From Neptunomonas marina (GTDB lineage: Bacteria; Pseudomonadota; Gammaproteobacteria; Pseudomonadales; Balneatricaceae), in assembly GCF_004005935.1 (NCBI RefSeq), contig NZ_SACQ01000005.1:186001-250000 (forward strand): a stretch of DNA of 64,000 nt. The letters run 5' to 3'. Position numbers and translations under genes: made by a program. The notes under the pieces were generated by a model, which was given only the letters and a program-made list of their open reading frames with translations, ran no database searches and was not told the origin of the DNA. The number at the start of each line of letters is the position of its first letter. The first letter of the stretch is position 1. Positions 47,640 through 57,174 of the stretch are shown in pieces.

Positions 47640-48200
47640 ATGCTAAGAAAAAATCCAAGTGGCGATATGCCGCGCGTGTCTGAAACGGCATTTATTGATC
47701 CAACCGCCATCATCTGTGGCAAAGTTATCATCGAAGATAATGTGTTCATTGGGCCTTATGCGGTGATCCGTGCTGATGAGGTTAATGAGCAAGGTGAGAT
47801 GGAGGCGATCCATATCAAGCGCGATACCAACATCCAAGACGGCGTGGTGATTCACTCCAAAGCGGGTGCTGCTGTCACGATTGGTGAACGTTCATAGATC
47901 GCACATCGCTCCATCATCCATGGCCCTTGTGAGGTCTGCCATGATGTTTTTATCGGCTTTAACTCCGTGGTGTTCAACGCGGTTATTGGCGAAGGGTGTG
48001 TCATTCGTCACAATAGTGTGGTCGATGGATTAGATCTGCCTGAGCGTTTCCACGTGCCTCCGATGACCAATATTGGGGCAGGGTTTGATTTGGCATCTAT
48101 CTCGAAAGTGCCACCCGAGTTTTCTGCTTTTTCAGAATCGGTGGTTTCTGCCAACCATACACTGGTACAAGGGTACCGGAGAATCGCCAATGAGCTCTAA
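47640..48200 (+). pseudogene. Gamma-class carbonic anhydrase, interrupted by an in-frame TAG
   Basis: The frame encodes a left-handed beta-helix gamma-carbonic-anhydrase-like protein of 186 codons, but codon 86 (47895-47897) is TAG. The frame stays open to 48200. Before the stop are Arg44, Asp46, Gln66 and metal ligand His72; after it come the other two predicted ligands, His89 (IAHRS) and His94 (IIHG). Spacing agrees with Cam Arg59/Asp61/Gln75/His81 and His117/His122. Family sequences usually have Ser at the stop position; TCG to TAG is one change. The truncated product lacks two ligands. Recent pseudogene, sequence error or readthrough are the options. In P. aeruginosa the homologue follows pyrQ. 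Confidence 0.85.
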
Positions 48201-49194
48201 AGGCCAATCTGTTGCTCAGGTGCCAACGAATATCATCACGGGTTTTCTCGGGGTGGGTAAAACATCCGCTATTTTGCATCTACTCAAAAGCAAGCCCAGC
48301 GATCAGCGCTGGGCAGTGCTGGTCAACGAGTTTGGTGAGATTGGCGTAGATGGCAGCCTGCTCGATGGTCAGGGCGCTGACTCAGAGCAGGTTTTCATCC
48401 GCGAAGTACCGGGAGGGTGCATGTGCTGTGCGGCGGGTTTGCCAATGCAGATTGCACTCAACCAGCTACTCGCCAAAGCGAAGCCCGACCGCTTGTTGAT
48501 TGAGCCAACTGGGCTTGGTCATCCGAAAGAGGTGCTGGCGGTGCTGAACTCTGAGTACTATCAAGAGGTGTTATCGCTGCAAAAAACCATCACGCTGGTG
48601 GATGCCCGTAACCTCGCTGATCGACGCTACACAGAGCACGATACCTTTAATCAACAGATTGCGATCGCTGATCGGGTGGTGGGAAATAAGCAGGATCTAT
48701 ACGCTGTGGGCGACCAGGCGCGGTTGATCGATTATATCGAAACCCATGGTCGAGCAGAGGCTGAGGTAACGTTTACGCAGTTTGGTGAGCTATCACTTGA
48801 TCTACTCGTAGGCGCTACGCAGTACTCTACTAAGGAGCATGTGCATCACCATGGACACAGTAAGCCGGTTGCTTCTGAACTGCCTCTACCAGACTCTGGT
48901 GTGCTGAGCGCACGCAATGAGGGCGAAGGCTTTACCAGCATGGGCTGGCGCTTTTCGCCTGAAAAAACGTTTGATCGTCGCCAACTTGTCGCTTTACTGA
49001 AGGGCTTGAGCGTGGAGCGCATGAAAGCGGTCTTTATCACCACAGAGGGTGTCTTTGGCTACAACATGACAGCCGATGGACTGATGGAAGTTGTACTTGA
49101 TGATTGCTTAGAGAGCCGCATCGAGCTGATTGCCGATAGACTCGATGAGAGCTTCGAAATGCAGTTGATGGATTGCCTTGAGGAGACGCCCTGA
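48190..49194 (+). CDS. COG0523 (CobW/ZigA-like) GTPase, putative zinc metallochaperone
   Basis: A 334-residue G3E GTPase: Walker A GFLGVGKTS at 18-26, the metal-binding GCMCC (77-80 is CMCC), a G4 motif NKQD near 166-169, a His-rich insert HVHHHGH at 217-223, and the C-terminal CobW domain. Members controlled by Zur are thought to deliver zinc to client enzymes. The ATG at 48190 follows GGAGAA and overlaps the end of the carbonic anhydrase frame by 11 nt, suggesting translational coupling that the premature TAG would weaken. The upstream in-frame start at 48073 is rejected. Confidence 0.9.
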   Translation: MSSKGQSVAQVPTNIITGFLGVGKTSAILHLLKSKPSDQRWAVLVNEFGEIGVDGSLLDGQGADSEQVFIREVPGGCMCCAAGLPMQIALNQLLAKAKPDRLLIEPTGLGHPKEVLAVLNSEYYQEVLSLQKTITLVDARNLADRRYTEHDTFNQQIAIADRVVGNKQDLYAVGDQARLIDYIETHGRAEAEVTFTQFGELSLDLLVGATQYSTKEHVHHHGHSKPVASELPLPDSGVLSARNEGEGFTSMGWRFSPEKTFDRRQLVALLKGLSVERMKAVFITTEGVFGYNMTADGLMEVVLDDCLESRIELIADRLDESFEMQLMDCLEETP

Positions 49195-49286
49195 ACATGG
49201 GGGTTCTGGTCGTGTAGTCTGGGCATTTATCAGAGCGCGAGATACACTTAGCAGCGCAAAATCGGTGTTAATTTGTAGGTTAAGGC

Positions 49287-49823
49287 GTGGCGGAAGATCA
49301 AGATCAGCAAAGCGAAGATGAAAAGTGGATGCGTTTAGCTTTGCAGCTGGCAGATAAGGCGGCGGCCATAGGTGAGGTACCTGTGGGGGCGGTTGTCGTT
49401 TTGGATGGAGAGGTGATTGGCCAAGGTTGGAATCAACCGATAAGCCGTCGCGACCCGACTGCCCACGCGGAGATTATCGCGTTGCGAGACGCTGCTCAGC
49501 GTATTGAAAATTACCGCTTAGTCGATGCTGATCTTTATGTGACGCTAGAGCCTTGCAGCATGTGTGCCGGAGCTTCTGTACACAGCCGCATACGGCGCTT
49601 GGTTTACGGTGCGACAGAGCCTAAAGCTGGGGTAATTGAGAGCCAGCAACAGTTCTTAGAAGAGGGTTGGCTTAACCACCGGGTTGAGCCAACCGGTGGT
49701 GTGCTCGCCGAAATTTGCAGTGACAAGTTGAGCGCGTTTTTTAAAGCACGCCGCGCAGCCCAGAAAGCGGCTAAGGCGCAGCGTAAGTTGGAAGCATCAC
49801 AAAGCGGAGGGGATATCGTCTAG
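49287..49823 (+). CDS. tadA: tRNA-specific adenosine deaminase TadA
   Basis: Deaminates A34 to inosine in tRNA-Arg(ACG). The 178-residue protein has the zinc deaminase motifs HAEIIALRDA and EPCSMCAGASVHSRI, with Glu as proton shuttle. The start is a GTG at 49287; an ATG at 49329 (MRLALQLADKA) is also possible and would still give a full catalytic domain. Its C-terminal tail is Lys/Ala-rich. It overlaps mltF tail to tail by 27 nt. Confidence 0.94.
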   Translation: MAEDQDQQSEDEKWMRLALQLADKAAAIGEVPVGAVVVLDGEVIGQGWNQPISRRDPTAHAEIIALRDAAQRIENYRLVDADLYVTLEPCSMCAGASVHSRIRRLVYGATEPKAGVIESQQQFLEEGWLNHRVEPTGGVLAEICSDKLSAFFKARRAAQKAAKAQRKLEASQSGGDIV

Positions 49824-51281
49824 CTCGAGCAGTGTTGCGGGCTCTAGCTCATCCTCTTGTTCCGCTTTTGCAGCCTCCTCTCTTGCTCGGCGGATCGCTG
49901 CGATCTGCTTCTCCCACTTCAATAGCTCTATATATTTCTGGATATTGCTGACGTACTGTACCGGCTCTTGGCCACGGGCATAGCCGTGCTTAACGGTTTT
50001 AAAGTAGCGCGCCTTCGAGAGCAGCGGCAGAAATTGGCGCACATCTTTCCAGCTATCTGGGTTTTTGTCAGCACGTTGAGCTAAAACACGCGCATCTTCA
50101 AGATGACCAAAGCCCACATTGTATCCCGCTAAGGCAAACCACGTGCGATCAGGTTCTGGGATTCGCTCGGGGATCTTCGCTTTCACAATTGTCAGGTACT
50201 TCGCACCGCCCATGATGCTTTGGATCGGGTCAGTACGATCAGTGACGCCCACCTCTTTTGCCGCAGCACGGGTCAACATCATGATCCCTTTTACTCCAGT
50301 GGGTGAAACCGCATCCGCTTTCCAGTGGGACTCTTGATATGCCACGGAGGCAAGCAGTTGCCAATCGATATCAGTTTCTTGCTCTGCCATATAAAAGTAC
50401 TGCTCAAGCTTGGGTAAGCGTGTTTCCATATCGCGGCGAAACGTGACCGTATCGAAGTAGTTGAGGGGGTTACGGCGCTCAAAGTACTTCTTTTTGAGCT
50501 GTGTAATGAGCGTTTTGGTTTCTGGCAGTTGCAAAAACTTATTCACAGCCCGACGGATGGAGCCATCTTGATTTGGCGATAATACCCAAGCCATAGGTTG
50601 TGCTTGGCCGATCGTGAACGCTTTTTTCAGGCCCGGATAAAATGAGCTTTGGGATTCAAAAATCGTGGAGTCGACAATGGCGTAGTCGACGTTTTTATTG
50701 AAGACCTGATCGAGAATATCGGTACTGGTAAGCTCGTCGGTCTCGTGCCAAGCCAGTTCAGGGTAATCGCTCTCTTTTAGGGCGTGTAGTTGCTCTGACT
50801 GAATCGAATCGGCCAATATCAATAGCTCTTTGCCCACTAAATCAGCGGTGGTCTTAGGTGCTTTCTTGCCGCGGGTTTCCCGATAGATCACTGTTGATGT
50901 ACTCATTGAGTAGGGTACAGAGAACTGATAAAGGTCACTGCGTGTCTCGGAAATATTGATACCTGCTGCGGCAAGGTGCGCATCACGAAGTTTGACCGCC
51001 TCAAATAAGCCTGTGATGGTATCTGGAACCAGTAGCTCTAGCTCTACGTCGATATGCTCAGCAAAGGCCTGCGCCAGTTCATACTCGAACCCGGCGGGTT
51101 GTCCTTTGTCGATAAAGTAGGAGCTTGGCGTATTTCGTGTGGCAACCCGCAGCTGGCCATTCTTTTGAATCGCTTCAAGCTGAGTCATGGAGTTAAAGGA
51201 GACGAGCGCAGGCAAAGCTAACACCACCATAAAGGTGAGTAGGTGTAGAACGTCTGTTTTTCGGCGAAGGTCAAATAACAT
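49797..51281 (-). CDS. mltF: Membrane-bound lytic murein transglycosylase MltF
   Basis: Cleaves peptidoglycan glycan strands with 1,6-anhydro product formation; those anhydromuropeptides are the AmpG substrates. The 494-residue protein has an N-terminal hydrophobic/signal segment, a solute-binding-protein-like regulatory domain (LRVATRNTPSSYFIDKGQPAGFEYELAQAFA), and a C-terminal SLT domain. The SLT domain has catalytic Glu in SVAYQESHW, then SPTGVKGIMMLTRAAA and ALAGYNVGFGHL. It is divergent from purL, as in pseudomonads and E. coli. Confidence 0.95.
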   Translation of the reverse strand: MLFDLRRKTDVLHLLTFMVVLALPALVSFNSMTQLEAIQKNGQLRVATRNTPSSYFIDKGQPAGFEYELAQAFAEHIDVELELLVPDTITGLFEAVKLRDAHLAAAGINISETRSDLYQFSVPYSMSTSTVIYRETRGKKAPKTTADLVGKELLILADSIQSEQLHALKESDYPELAWHETDELTSTDILDQVFNKNVDYAIVDSTIFESQSSFYPGLKKAFTIGQAQPMAWVLSPNQDGSIRRAVNKFLQLPETKTLITQLKKKYFERRNPLNYFDTVTFRRDMETRLPKLEQYFYMAEQETDIDWQLLASVAYQESHWKADAVSPTGVKGIMMLTRAAAKEVGVTDRTDPIQSIMGGAKYLTIVKAKIPERIPEPDRTWFALAGYNVGFGHLEDARVLAQRADKNPDSWKDVRQFLPLLSKARYFKTVKHGYARGQEPVQYVSNIQKYIELLKWEKQIAAIRRAREEAAKAEQEDELEPATLLELDDIPSAL

Positions 51282-51375
51282 AAGGCGGTTTCTGGTACTT
51301 ATATGCCAGTTTCAGGTAAACTAGCGGCTTAATTTTCCAGTCTGTTTTGGCTCATTTAAGAGGCTTGATATCAAC

Positions 51376-54300
51376 ATGCTAGTAATGCGTGGAGCACCCG
51401 CTCTTTCTGCCTTCCGACACGATAAACTGTTAGCTGCTTTACAAAGCGAAATCCCTGAGATTACATCAGTTTATGGTGAATTCTACCACTTCGCCGACCT
51501 CAACGAGGCATTAACCGAGGCGGAGCACAACGTGCTATCCACCATTTTGGTTTACGGGCCAAAAGCAGAAGTCCAAGACCCTACCGGCTTGTTACAGCTG
51601 GTGGTTCCTCGTCCTGGCACCATCTCACCTTGGTCAAGCAAGGCTACCGATATTGCCAGAAATTGCGGCTTGAGCAAAATCAATCGTCTGGAACGCGGCA
51701 TCGCGTATTACGTGGACGCTAGTGTAGAGTTGACGGGTGAACAGCAGGTGAAAGCTGCTCACATCTTGCATGACCGCATGGTTGAAGCGGTGCTGCCAGA
51801 GATCGGAGCTGCCGAGCAGCTGTTCCGCGAAGATGCCCCAGCGCCAATGACCTCTGTGGATATCCTAGCCGGTGGCCGCAGCGCACTTGAAGCCGCTAAC
51901 ACTGAGCTTGGTCTTGCCCTAGCGGAAGATGAGATCGACTATCTGGTTGACGCGTTCCAAGGCTTGGGCCGCAACCCGAACGATGTCGAGCTAATGATGT
52001 TTGCACAGGCAAACTCTGAGCACTGCCGCCATAAAATCTTCAATGCCTCTTGGGATATCGACGGCGAAGCGCAGGCTAAATCTCTGTTTGCGATGATTCG
52101 CAATACCAACGAGGTGGGCGGCGAGAACATTCTTTCAGCGTACTCCGATAACGCCGCAGTGATGAACGGCACGACAGCAGGCCGCTTCTTCCCGAAACCA
52201 GACAGCAAAGAGTACAGCTACAATCAGGAAGAGATTGCCATCCTGATGAAGGTTGAAACTCACAACCACCCTACAGCGATTGCACCACATCCGGGTGCCG
52301 CGACAGGGTCTGGTGGTGAGATCCGTGATGAGGGCGCAACAGGTAAAGGCTCGAAACCAAAAGCGGGTTTAACAGGCTTTACCGTCTCTGATCTAAATAT
52401 CCCGGGCTTCGAACAGCCGTGGGAGAGCCAATACGGCAAGCCATCACGTATCGTGAGTGCTCTTGATATTATGCTTGAAGGCCCGATCGGTGGCGCGGCA
52501 TTTAACAATGAGTTTGGCCGTCCGGCCCTTAACGGCTACTTCCGTACGTTTGAGCAGCAAGTTAATGGCGCTGCGGGCGAAGAGGTGCGTGGTTATCACA
52601 AGCCGATTATGATCGCCGGTGGTTTCGGTAATATTCGTACCGAGCATGTCGATAAAGGCGAAATTGCCGTGGGTGCCAAGCTGATCTGCTTAGGTGGACC
52701 TGCGATGCAGATCGGCCTAGGTGGCGGTGCTGCCTCCTCAATGTCTTCTGGTTCTTCATCTGAAGATCTGGATTTCGCATCCGTGCAGCGTGATAACCCT
52801 GAGCTTGAGCGTCGTTGTCAGGAAGTGATCGATCAGTGCTGGCAGCTAGGTGATGAAAACCCTATCGCGTTTATCCACGATGTGGGCGCGGGTGGTTTAT
52901 CGAATGCTTTCCCTGAGTTGGTGAAAGATGGCGGCCGTGGCGGCAACTTTGAGCTGCGTAATGTCAACAATGATGAACCGGGTATGAGCCCGCTGGCGAT
53001 CTGGTGTAACGAAGCGCAAGAGCGCTACGTGTTAGCCGTTGAGCCGCAAGATCTAGCGCGCTTTGAAGCCATTTGTGCACGTGAGCGTTGCCCTTACGCG
53101 GTTGTAGGTGAAGCTACACAAGAGAAGCACCTCACGCTGAGCGACAACCATTTCGAGAACAACCCCGTTGATCTGCCGATGAGCGTGCTGTTTGGTAAGC
53201 CACCAAAAATGCATCGCTCGGTTGAGCGTAAGGCTTATGAAGTAGCTGCATTTGACGCGACCCAGATCGATCTAAAAGATGCCGCTGAGCGCGTTATGAA
53301 ACTGCCAGCGGTGGCGTCTAAATCGTTCTTGATCACCATTGGCGACCGTTCCATCACCGGTATGGTAGCTCGCGACCAGATGGTTGGACCGTGGCAGGTA
53401 CCTGTGGCGGATTGCGCAGTAACTACCGCTGCCTTCGATACTAATGCAGGTGAAGCGATGGCGATGGGTGAGCGTACACCGCTGGCGCTGGTTGATTCAC
53501 CAGCCTCTGGCCGTATGGCCATCGCTGAAACGGTGACAAACCTAGCTGGCACGCGCATCAACGATATTATCGACATCAAATTGTCAGCCAACTGGATGTG
53601 TGCAGCAGGGCACCCGGGCGAAGATGAAAAACTCTACGACACGGTGAAAGCGGTGGGTATGGAGTTTTGTCCGCAACTGGGTATTACGATTCCAGTGGGT
53701 AAAGACTCGATGTCAATGCGTACGGTATGGAACGATGAGGGCGAGGATAAATCGGTTACAGCACCGATGTCGCTGATCATTACAGGTTTTGCACCGGTTA
53801 CCGATGTACGTAAAACACTGACGCCTGAGCTAAAAACTGACCAAGGCCAAACTGACCTGCTGTTGTTGGATTTGGGTAATGGCCAAAACCGCTTGGGCTT
53901 GTCTGCACTTGCACAGGTTTATAACGAAGTGGGTCAGCAAGTTCCTGATGCTGACCAGCCAGAGCAGTTGGTTGCATTCTTCCAAGCGATTCAAGAGCTG
54001 AATGAGCAAGGGTTGCTGTTGGCTTACCATGACCGTTCTGACGGTGGTCTGTTTGCAACGGTAGCTGAGATGGCGTTTGCGGGCCACACAGGTATCGATA
54101 TCAAACTGGATATGCTGGCAGCGGATAAGACTGAGCTTGCTGCGGCGATGTTTGCAGAGGAGCTTGGAGCGGTTGTCCAGATTAAACGTGAGCACTTAGA
54201 AACGGTACTTACTGAGCTCAATGCAGCGGGTCTTGGCGATATCGTTAAAGTGATCGGTGCTTTGAACGAAGATGATCAGATCAACTTCCACTTCGATGAA

Positions 54301-55278
54301 GAGGAAGTATACAGCGAAGCGCGTGTTCAACTGCAACGCTGGTGGGCTGAAACGTCTTACCGTGTTCAAGCGATGCGTGATAACTCCGAATGTGCACAAC
54401 AGGAGTTTGACCGTTTGTTAGATAAAGCAGATCCAGGCTTGAGTGCAAACTTGAGCTTTGATGTGAACGAAGATGTGGCTGCTCCTTTCATCAACACGGG
54501 TGTGCGTCCGACCATCGCTATCGTGCGCGAGCAGGGTGTGAACGGCCATGTTGAAATGGGCGCTGCGTTTGATCGTGCAGGTTTCGCTGCGGTTGACGTT
54601 CACATGAGCGATATCTTGGCAGGCCGTGTGACGTTAGATCAGTTCAAAGGCTTAGTAGCCTGTGGTGGCTTCTCGTACGGTGACGTACTTGGCGCCGGTG
54701 AAGGTTGGGCGAAGTCTATCCTCTTCAACAGCGTAGCACGTGACCAGTTTGAGGCCTTCTTCAAGCGCGGCGACAGTTTTGCACTGGGTGTTTGTAATGG
54801 TTGTCAGATGTTATCGAACCTGCATGAGCTGATCCCGGGCGCCGAAGCATGGCCGCACTTTGTGCGTAACCAGTCTGAGCAGTTTGAAGCGCGTGTTGCG
54901 ATGGTTGAAGTGCAGCAGAGCAATTCGATCTTCCTATCGGGTATGGCAGGTTCACAAATGCCTATCGCTATTGCTCACGGTGAAGGTCGTGCAGAGTTTA
55001 AAGATGAAACGCATCTGGCAAACTTGCAAGGCTCAGGCCAAGTAGCGCTGCGCTATGTGGATAACTATGGTCAAGTCACCGAGACATATCCGGCTAACCC
55101 GAATGGCTCGCCGATGGGTATCTCTGGTGTAACCACCAATGATGGTCGCGTGACAATCATGATGCCGCACCCAGAGCGTGTATTCCGTGCAGCGACTAAC
55201 AGCTGGGCGCCTTCTGAGTGGTCAGAAGATGGTGCTTGGATGCGCATGTTCCGTAACGCTCGCGTCTTTGTTGGTTAA
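51376..55278 (+). CDS. purL: Phosphoribosylformylglycinamidine synthase
   Basis: Large-type FGAM synthase of purine synthesis. The 1300-residue protein has an N-terminal PurS-like domain, a linker, FGAM synthase domains ([47 protein letters not shown]) and a C-terminal glutaminase domain. The latter has nucleophile motif GVCNGCQML and [10 protein letters not shown]. The start [14 protein letters not shown] matches the family. Complete, followed by an intrinsic terminator. Confidence 0.98.
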   Translation: MLVMRGAPALSAFRHDKLLAALQSEIPEITSVYGEFYHFADLNEALTEAEHNVLSTILVYGPKAEVQDPTGLLQLVVPRPGTISPWSSKATDIARNCGLSKINRLERGIAYYVDASVELTGEQQVKAAHILHDRMVEAVLPEIGAAEQLFREDAPAPMTSVDILAGGRSALEAANTELGLALAEDEIDYLVDAFQGLGRNPNDVELMMFAQANSEHCRHKIFNASWDIDGEAQAKSLFAMIRNTNEVGGENILSAYSDNAAVMNGTTAGRFFPKPDSKEYSYNQEEIAILMKVETHNHPTAIAPHPGAATGSGGEIRDEGATGKGSKPKAGLTGFTVSDLNIPGFEQPWESQYGKPSRIVSALDIMLEGPIGGAAFNNEFGRPALNGYFRTFEQQVNGAAGEEVRGYHKPIMIAGGFGNIRTEHVDKGEIAVGAKLICLGGPAMQIGLGGGAASSMSSGSSSEDLDFASVQRDNPELERRCQEVIDQCWQLGDENPIAFIHDVGAGGLSNAFPELVKDGGRGGNFELRNVNNDEPGMSPLAIWCNEAQERYVLAVEPQDLARFEAICARERCPYAVVGEATQEKHLTLSDNHFENNPVDLPMSVLFGKPPKMHRSVERKAYEVAAFDATQIDLKDAAERVMKLPAVASKSFLITIGDRSITGMVARDQMVGPWQVPVADCAVTTAAFDTNAGEAMAMGERTPLALVDSPASGRMAIAETVTNLAGTRINDIIDIKLSANWMCAAGHPGEDEKLYDTVKAVGMEFCPQLGITIPVGKDSMSMRTVWNDEGEDKSVTAPMSLIITGFAPVTDVRKTLTPELKTDQGQTDLLLLDLGNGQNRLGLSALAQVYNEVGQQVPDADQPEQLVAFFQAIQELNEQGLLLAYHDRSDGGLFATVAEMAFAGHTGIDIKLDMLAADKTELAAAMFAEELGAVVQIKREHLETVLTELNAAGLGDIVKVIGALNEDDQINFHFDEEEVYSEARVQLQRWWAETSYRVQAMRDNSECAQQEFDRLLDKADPGLSANLSFDVNEDVAAPFINTGVRPTIAIVREQGVNGHVEMGAAFDRAGFAAVDVHMSDILAGRVTLDQFKGLVACGGFSYGDVLGAGEGWAKSILFNSVARDQFEAFFKRGDSFALGVCNGCQMLSNLHELIPGAEAWPHFVRNQSEQFEARVAMVEVQQSNSIFLSGMAGSQMPIAIAHGEGRAEFKDETHLANLQGSGQVALRYVDNYGQVTETYPANPNGSPMGISGVTTNDGRVTIMMPHPERVFRAATNSWAPSEWSEDGAWMRMFRNARVFVG

Positions 55279-55291
55279 ACGTAGACCAACG

Positions 55292-55319
55292 AAAAACGGC
55301 AGCTTCGGCTGCCGTTTTT
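55292..55319 (+). terminator. Intrinsic terminator of purL
   Basis: AAAAACGGCAGC / GCTGCCGTTTTT (55292-55303 with 55308-55319) is a perfect 12-bp stem capped by a UUCG tetraloop. The A-run also gives a T-run on the minus strand, so it may serve the convergent small gene as well. Confidence 0.92.
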
Positions 55320-55355
55320 GTTTGTCTTTAAAAAGATCGATCGTTAGTCTGCGCG

Positions 55356-55577
55356 TTATGCATACTCATCCATGCACGAGAGCAGAAATAGCTCCTTGAG
55401 TAGCTCCTGCTGATTCACATTGCTATCGGAAAAATCACTCGGGCACAGCAGCCCGTCTGCAATCATCTCCTTGACAGTACGCCCCCGCCATTGAATAACG
55501 GGAATTTTCCGCTCCTTATGGACGACTTGAAGGTAAGGGTCAGGCCGTTCTAGCCATGCATCAATTTGATAACACAT
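55356..55577 (-). CDS. Small hypothetical protein with Fur-box promoter (73 aa)
   Basis: I do not recognise this 73-residue protein. It is soluble and acidic, with Cys2, Cys44 and Cys68 and no signal peptide. Core segments are YLQVVHKERKIPVIQWRGRTVKEMIADGL and LLKELFLLSCMDEYA. A good AAGGAG ribosome binding site precedes the ATG by 9 nt, supporting a real gene. A perfect Fur box lies 53 nt upstream on the same strand side. It stands alone between the purL terminator and the end of ampG. Iron-regulated expression is inferred; function is unknown. Confidence 0.7.
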   Translation of the reverse strand: MCYQIDAWLERPDPYLQVVHKERKIPVIQWRGRTVKEMIADGLLCPSDFSDSNVNQQELLKELFLLSCMDEYA

Positions 55578-55630
55578 AGTTTCGCTCTCCTTATTGTTAA
55601 GGTGAGAGTATCAAATTGAGATTCATTCGT

Positions 55631-55651
55631 AAATGATAATAATTATCATTT
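55631..55651. promoter_or_regulatory. Fur box (7-1-7 consensus)
   Basis: AAATGATAAT and ATTATCATTT form a perfect 10-bp inverted repeat around one central A (55641). The core TGATAAT-A-ATTATCA is exactly the 7-1-7 Fur consensus. It lies just downstream of the ampG stop and 53 nt upstream of the 73-residue small gene on the minus strand, its only plausible target. Confidence 0.85.
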
Positions 55652-55652
55652 A

Positions 55653-57029
55653 TTATTTTTGTTCGACTCTACCCGCCAAGACCACGAGAATCGCGATAGG
55701 CAAACCTAGCAGAGCCACGCCTAGGAAGAAGGGTTGATAGCCAAAGCTATCAACAAACCCGCCAGAGAAACCGCCGATAAATTTCGGAAATAGCAACATA
55801 ACCGAGCTAAACAGCGCATACTGAGTAGCTGAATATTGAATGTTGGTTAGGCTTGAGAGATACGCTACGAAGGCTGCCGTTGCAATCCCTCCGGCTAAGT
55901 TATCCAGCGAGATAACTAAGGTGAGCGCACGGGTGTCAGGGCCTAATGATGCAAGCCAAGCAAATAAGCCGTTTGTGGCCGCTACGAGTAATGCGCCGAT
56001 AAAGAGCACGCGTATCACGCCCATCCGGTTCACTAGCACGCCACCCAGCGCTGCGCCAATAATCGTCATAATGACGCCGTAGATCTTAATAATCTGCGCG
56101 ATATCCTGCTTTTGAAATCCCATGTCCACATAGAAGACGTTTGCGATAATCCCCAAGATCACATCTGAGATACGGTAGGTACCGATCAGCGCTAGGATGA
56201 TGAGTGCTTGTTTCCCATAGCGTTTAATGAAATCGGCAAAAGGGCAGATCACCGCGATATAGGCCCAGCCCACAAAACGAGCAATAGGCACAGGCAGATG
56301 AGCATACTGTTGACTGGCAGCCACGATATGTTGGCGCTGGGCTTCTAAACTGCCATCTTTTGTTGGCGCAGGAGGTTCGGCAACAATGAGTGTGGTGATC
56401 AAACCAATGGACATCAAAGCCGCCATTGCGAGATAGGCATAGCGCCAAGCGGTTAAGTCATAGCTGCTCGAGTCGACGCTGAACCATGCCGCTAACGCCA
56501 GCGCTCCGGCTCCTGCTACGATCATCGCTAGACGATACCCAGCCATATAGGTCGCTGCCATCGCCGCTTGCAAGCGCTCGCCACTGGATTCGATACGGTA
56601 CGCATCGATCACGATATCTTGTGTCGCTGAGCTAAATGCCACGATAACGGCGAGCAACGCCATCGTTTGCAAGCCGTCGTTGGGATCGGCCATGCCGAGC
56701 CCTGCGAGACTGGCAATCAGTGCAACTTGTGAAAATGCTAGCCAACTGCGCCGCCGCCCTAGCAAGGGGGTGAGTATGGGTAATGCCAATTGATCAATGA
56801 GCGGTGCCCAGATCCACTTGAAGCCGTACGCTAACCCAACCCAAGAAAAGTAGGTGATCAGGCTGCGTTCCACCCCCGCCTCTCGTAGCCAAAACGAGAG
56901 TGTGCCAAATACCAACAAGAGCGGAAGCCCTGAAGAGAAACCAAAAAAGAGCAGAGTGATGGCGCGTGGGTGCAGATAAACTTTAAGAGCATCGATCCAG
57001 CTCTCGGGTGTTTGGGTTGTGGTTGGCAT
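55653..57029 (-). CDS. ampG: AmpG-family muropeptide permease
   Basis: MFS importer that brings GlcNAc-anhydroMurNAc peptides into the cytoplasm for recycling and so indirectly controls ampC-type beta-lactamases. The 458-residue protein has about 12-14 hydrophobic segments. AmpG-typical motifs include FFGFSSGLPLLLVFGTLSFWLREAGV, WIWAPLIDQ, SSATQDIVIDAYRIE and SLDNLAGGIATAAFVAYLSSL. It is divergent from mpl, which acts on the recycled peptide, giving context for the specific call. Confidence 0.92.
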   Translation of the reverse strand: MPTTTQTPESWIDALKVYLHPRAITLLFFGFSSGLPLLLVFGTLSFWLREAGVERSLITYFSWVGLAYGFKWIWAPLIDQLALPILTPLLGRRRSWLAFSQVALIASLAGLGMADPNDGLQTMALLAVIVAFSSATQDIVIDAYRIESSGERLQAAMAATYMAGYRLAMIVAGAGALALAAWFSVDSSSYDLTAWRYAYLAMAALMSIGLITTLIVAEPPAPTKDGSLEAQRQHIVAASQQYAHLPVPIARFVGWAYIAVICPFADFIKRYGKQALIILALIGTYRISDVILGIIANVFYVDMGFQKQDIAQIIKIYGVIMTIIGAALGGVLVNRMGVIRVLFIGALLVAATNGLFAWLASLGPDTRALTLVISLDNLAGGIATAAFVAYLSSLTNIQYSATQYALFSSVMLLFPKFIGGFSGGFVDSFGYQPFFLGVALLGLPIAILVVLAGRVEQK

Positions 57030-57174
57030 AACTCGCCTCTTCCATGGGTAGATCGCTATTCTGTCTGTCTCGCTGGCGGTTGTAAATCTGATCTGTCGTG
57101 GTGTTGTTTTTCGTCATGCTCAATGGGCGGCTTTCCGGTATTATTAGCGCCATTCGAAATGACAGGAGCATGGC

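Noticed and set aside
47895-47897. Reading the TAG in the gamma-carbonic anhydrase as pyrrolysine or programmed readthrough
   Set aside because: The position is expected to be an ordinary Ser in this family, no pyl genes are in the window, and no stimulating downstream structure stands out. A point mutation or sequencing error is simpler.
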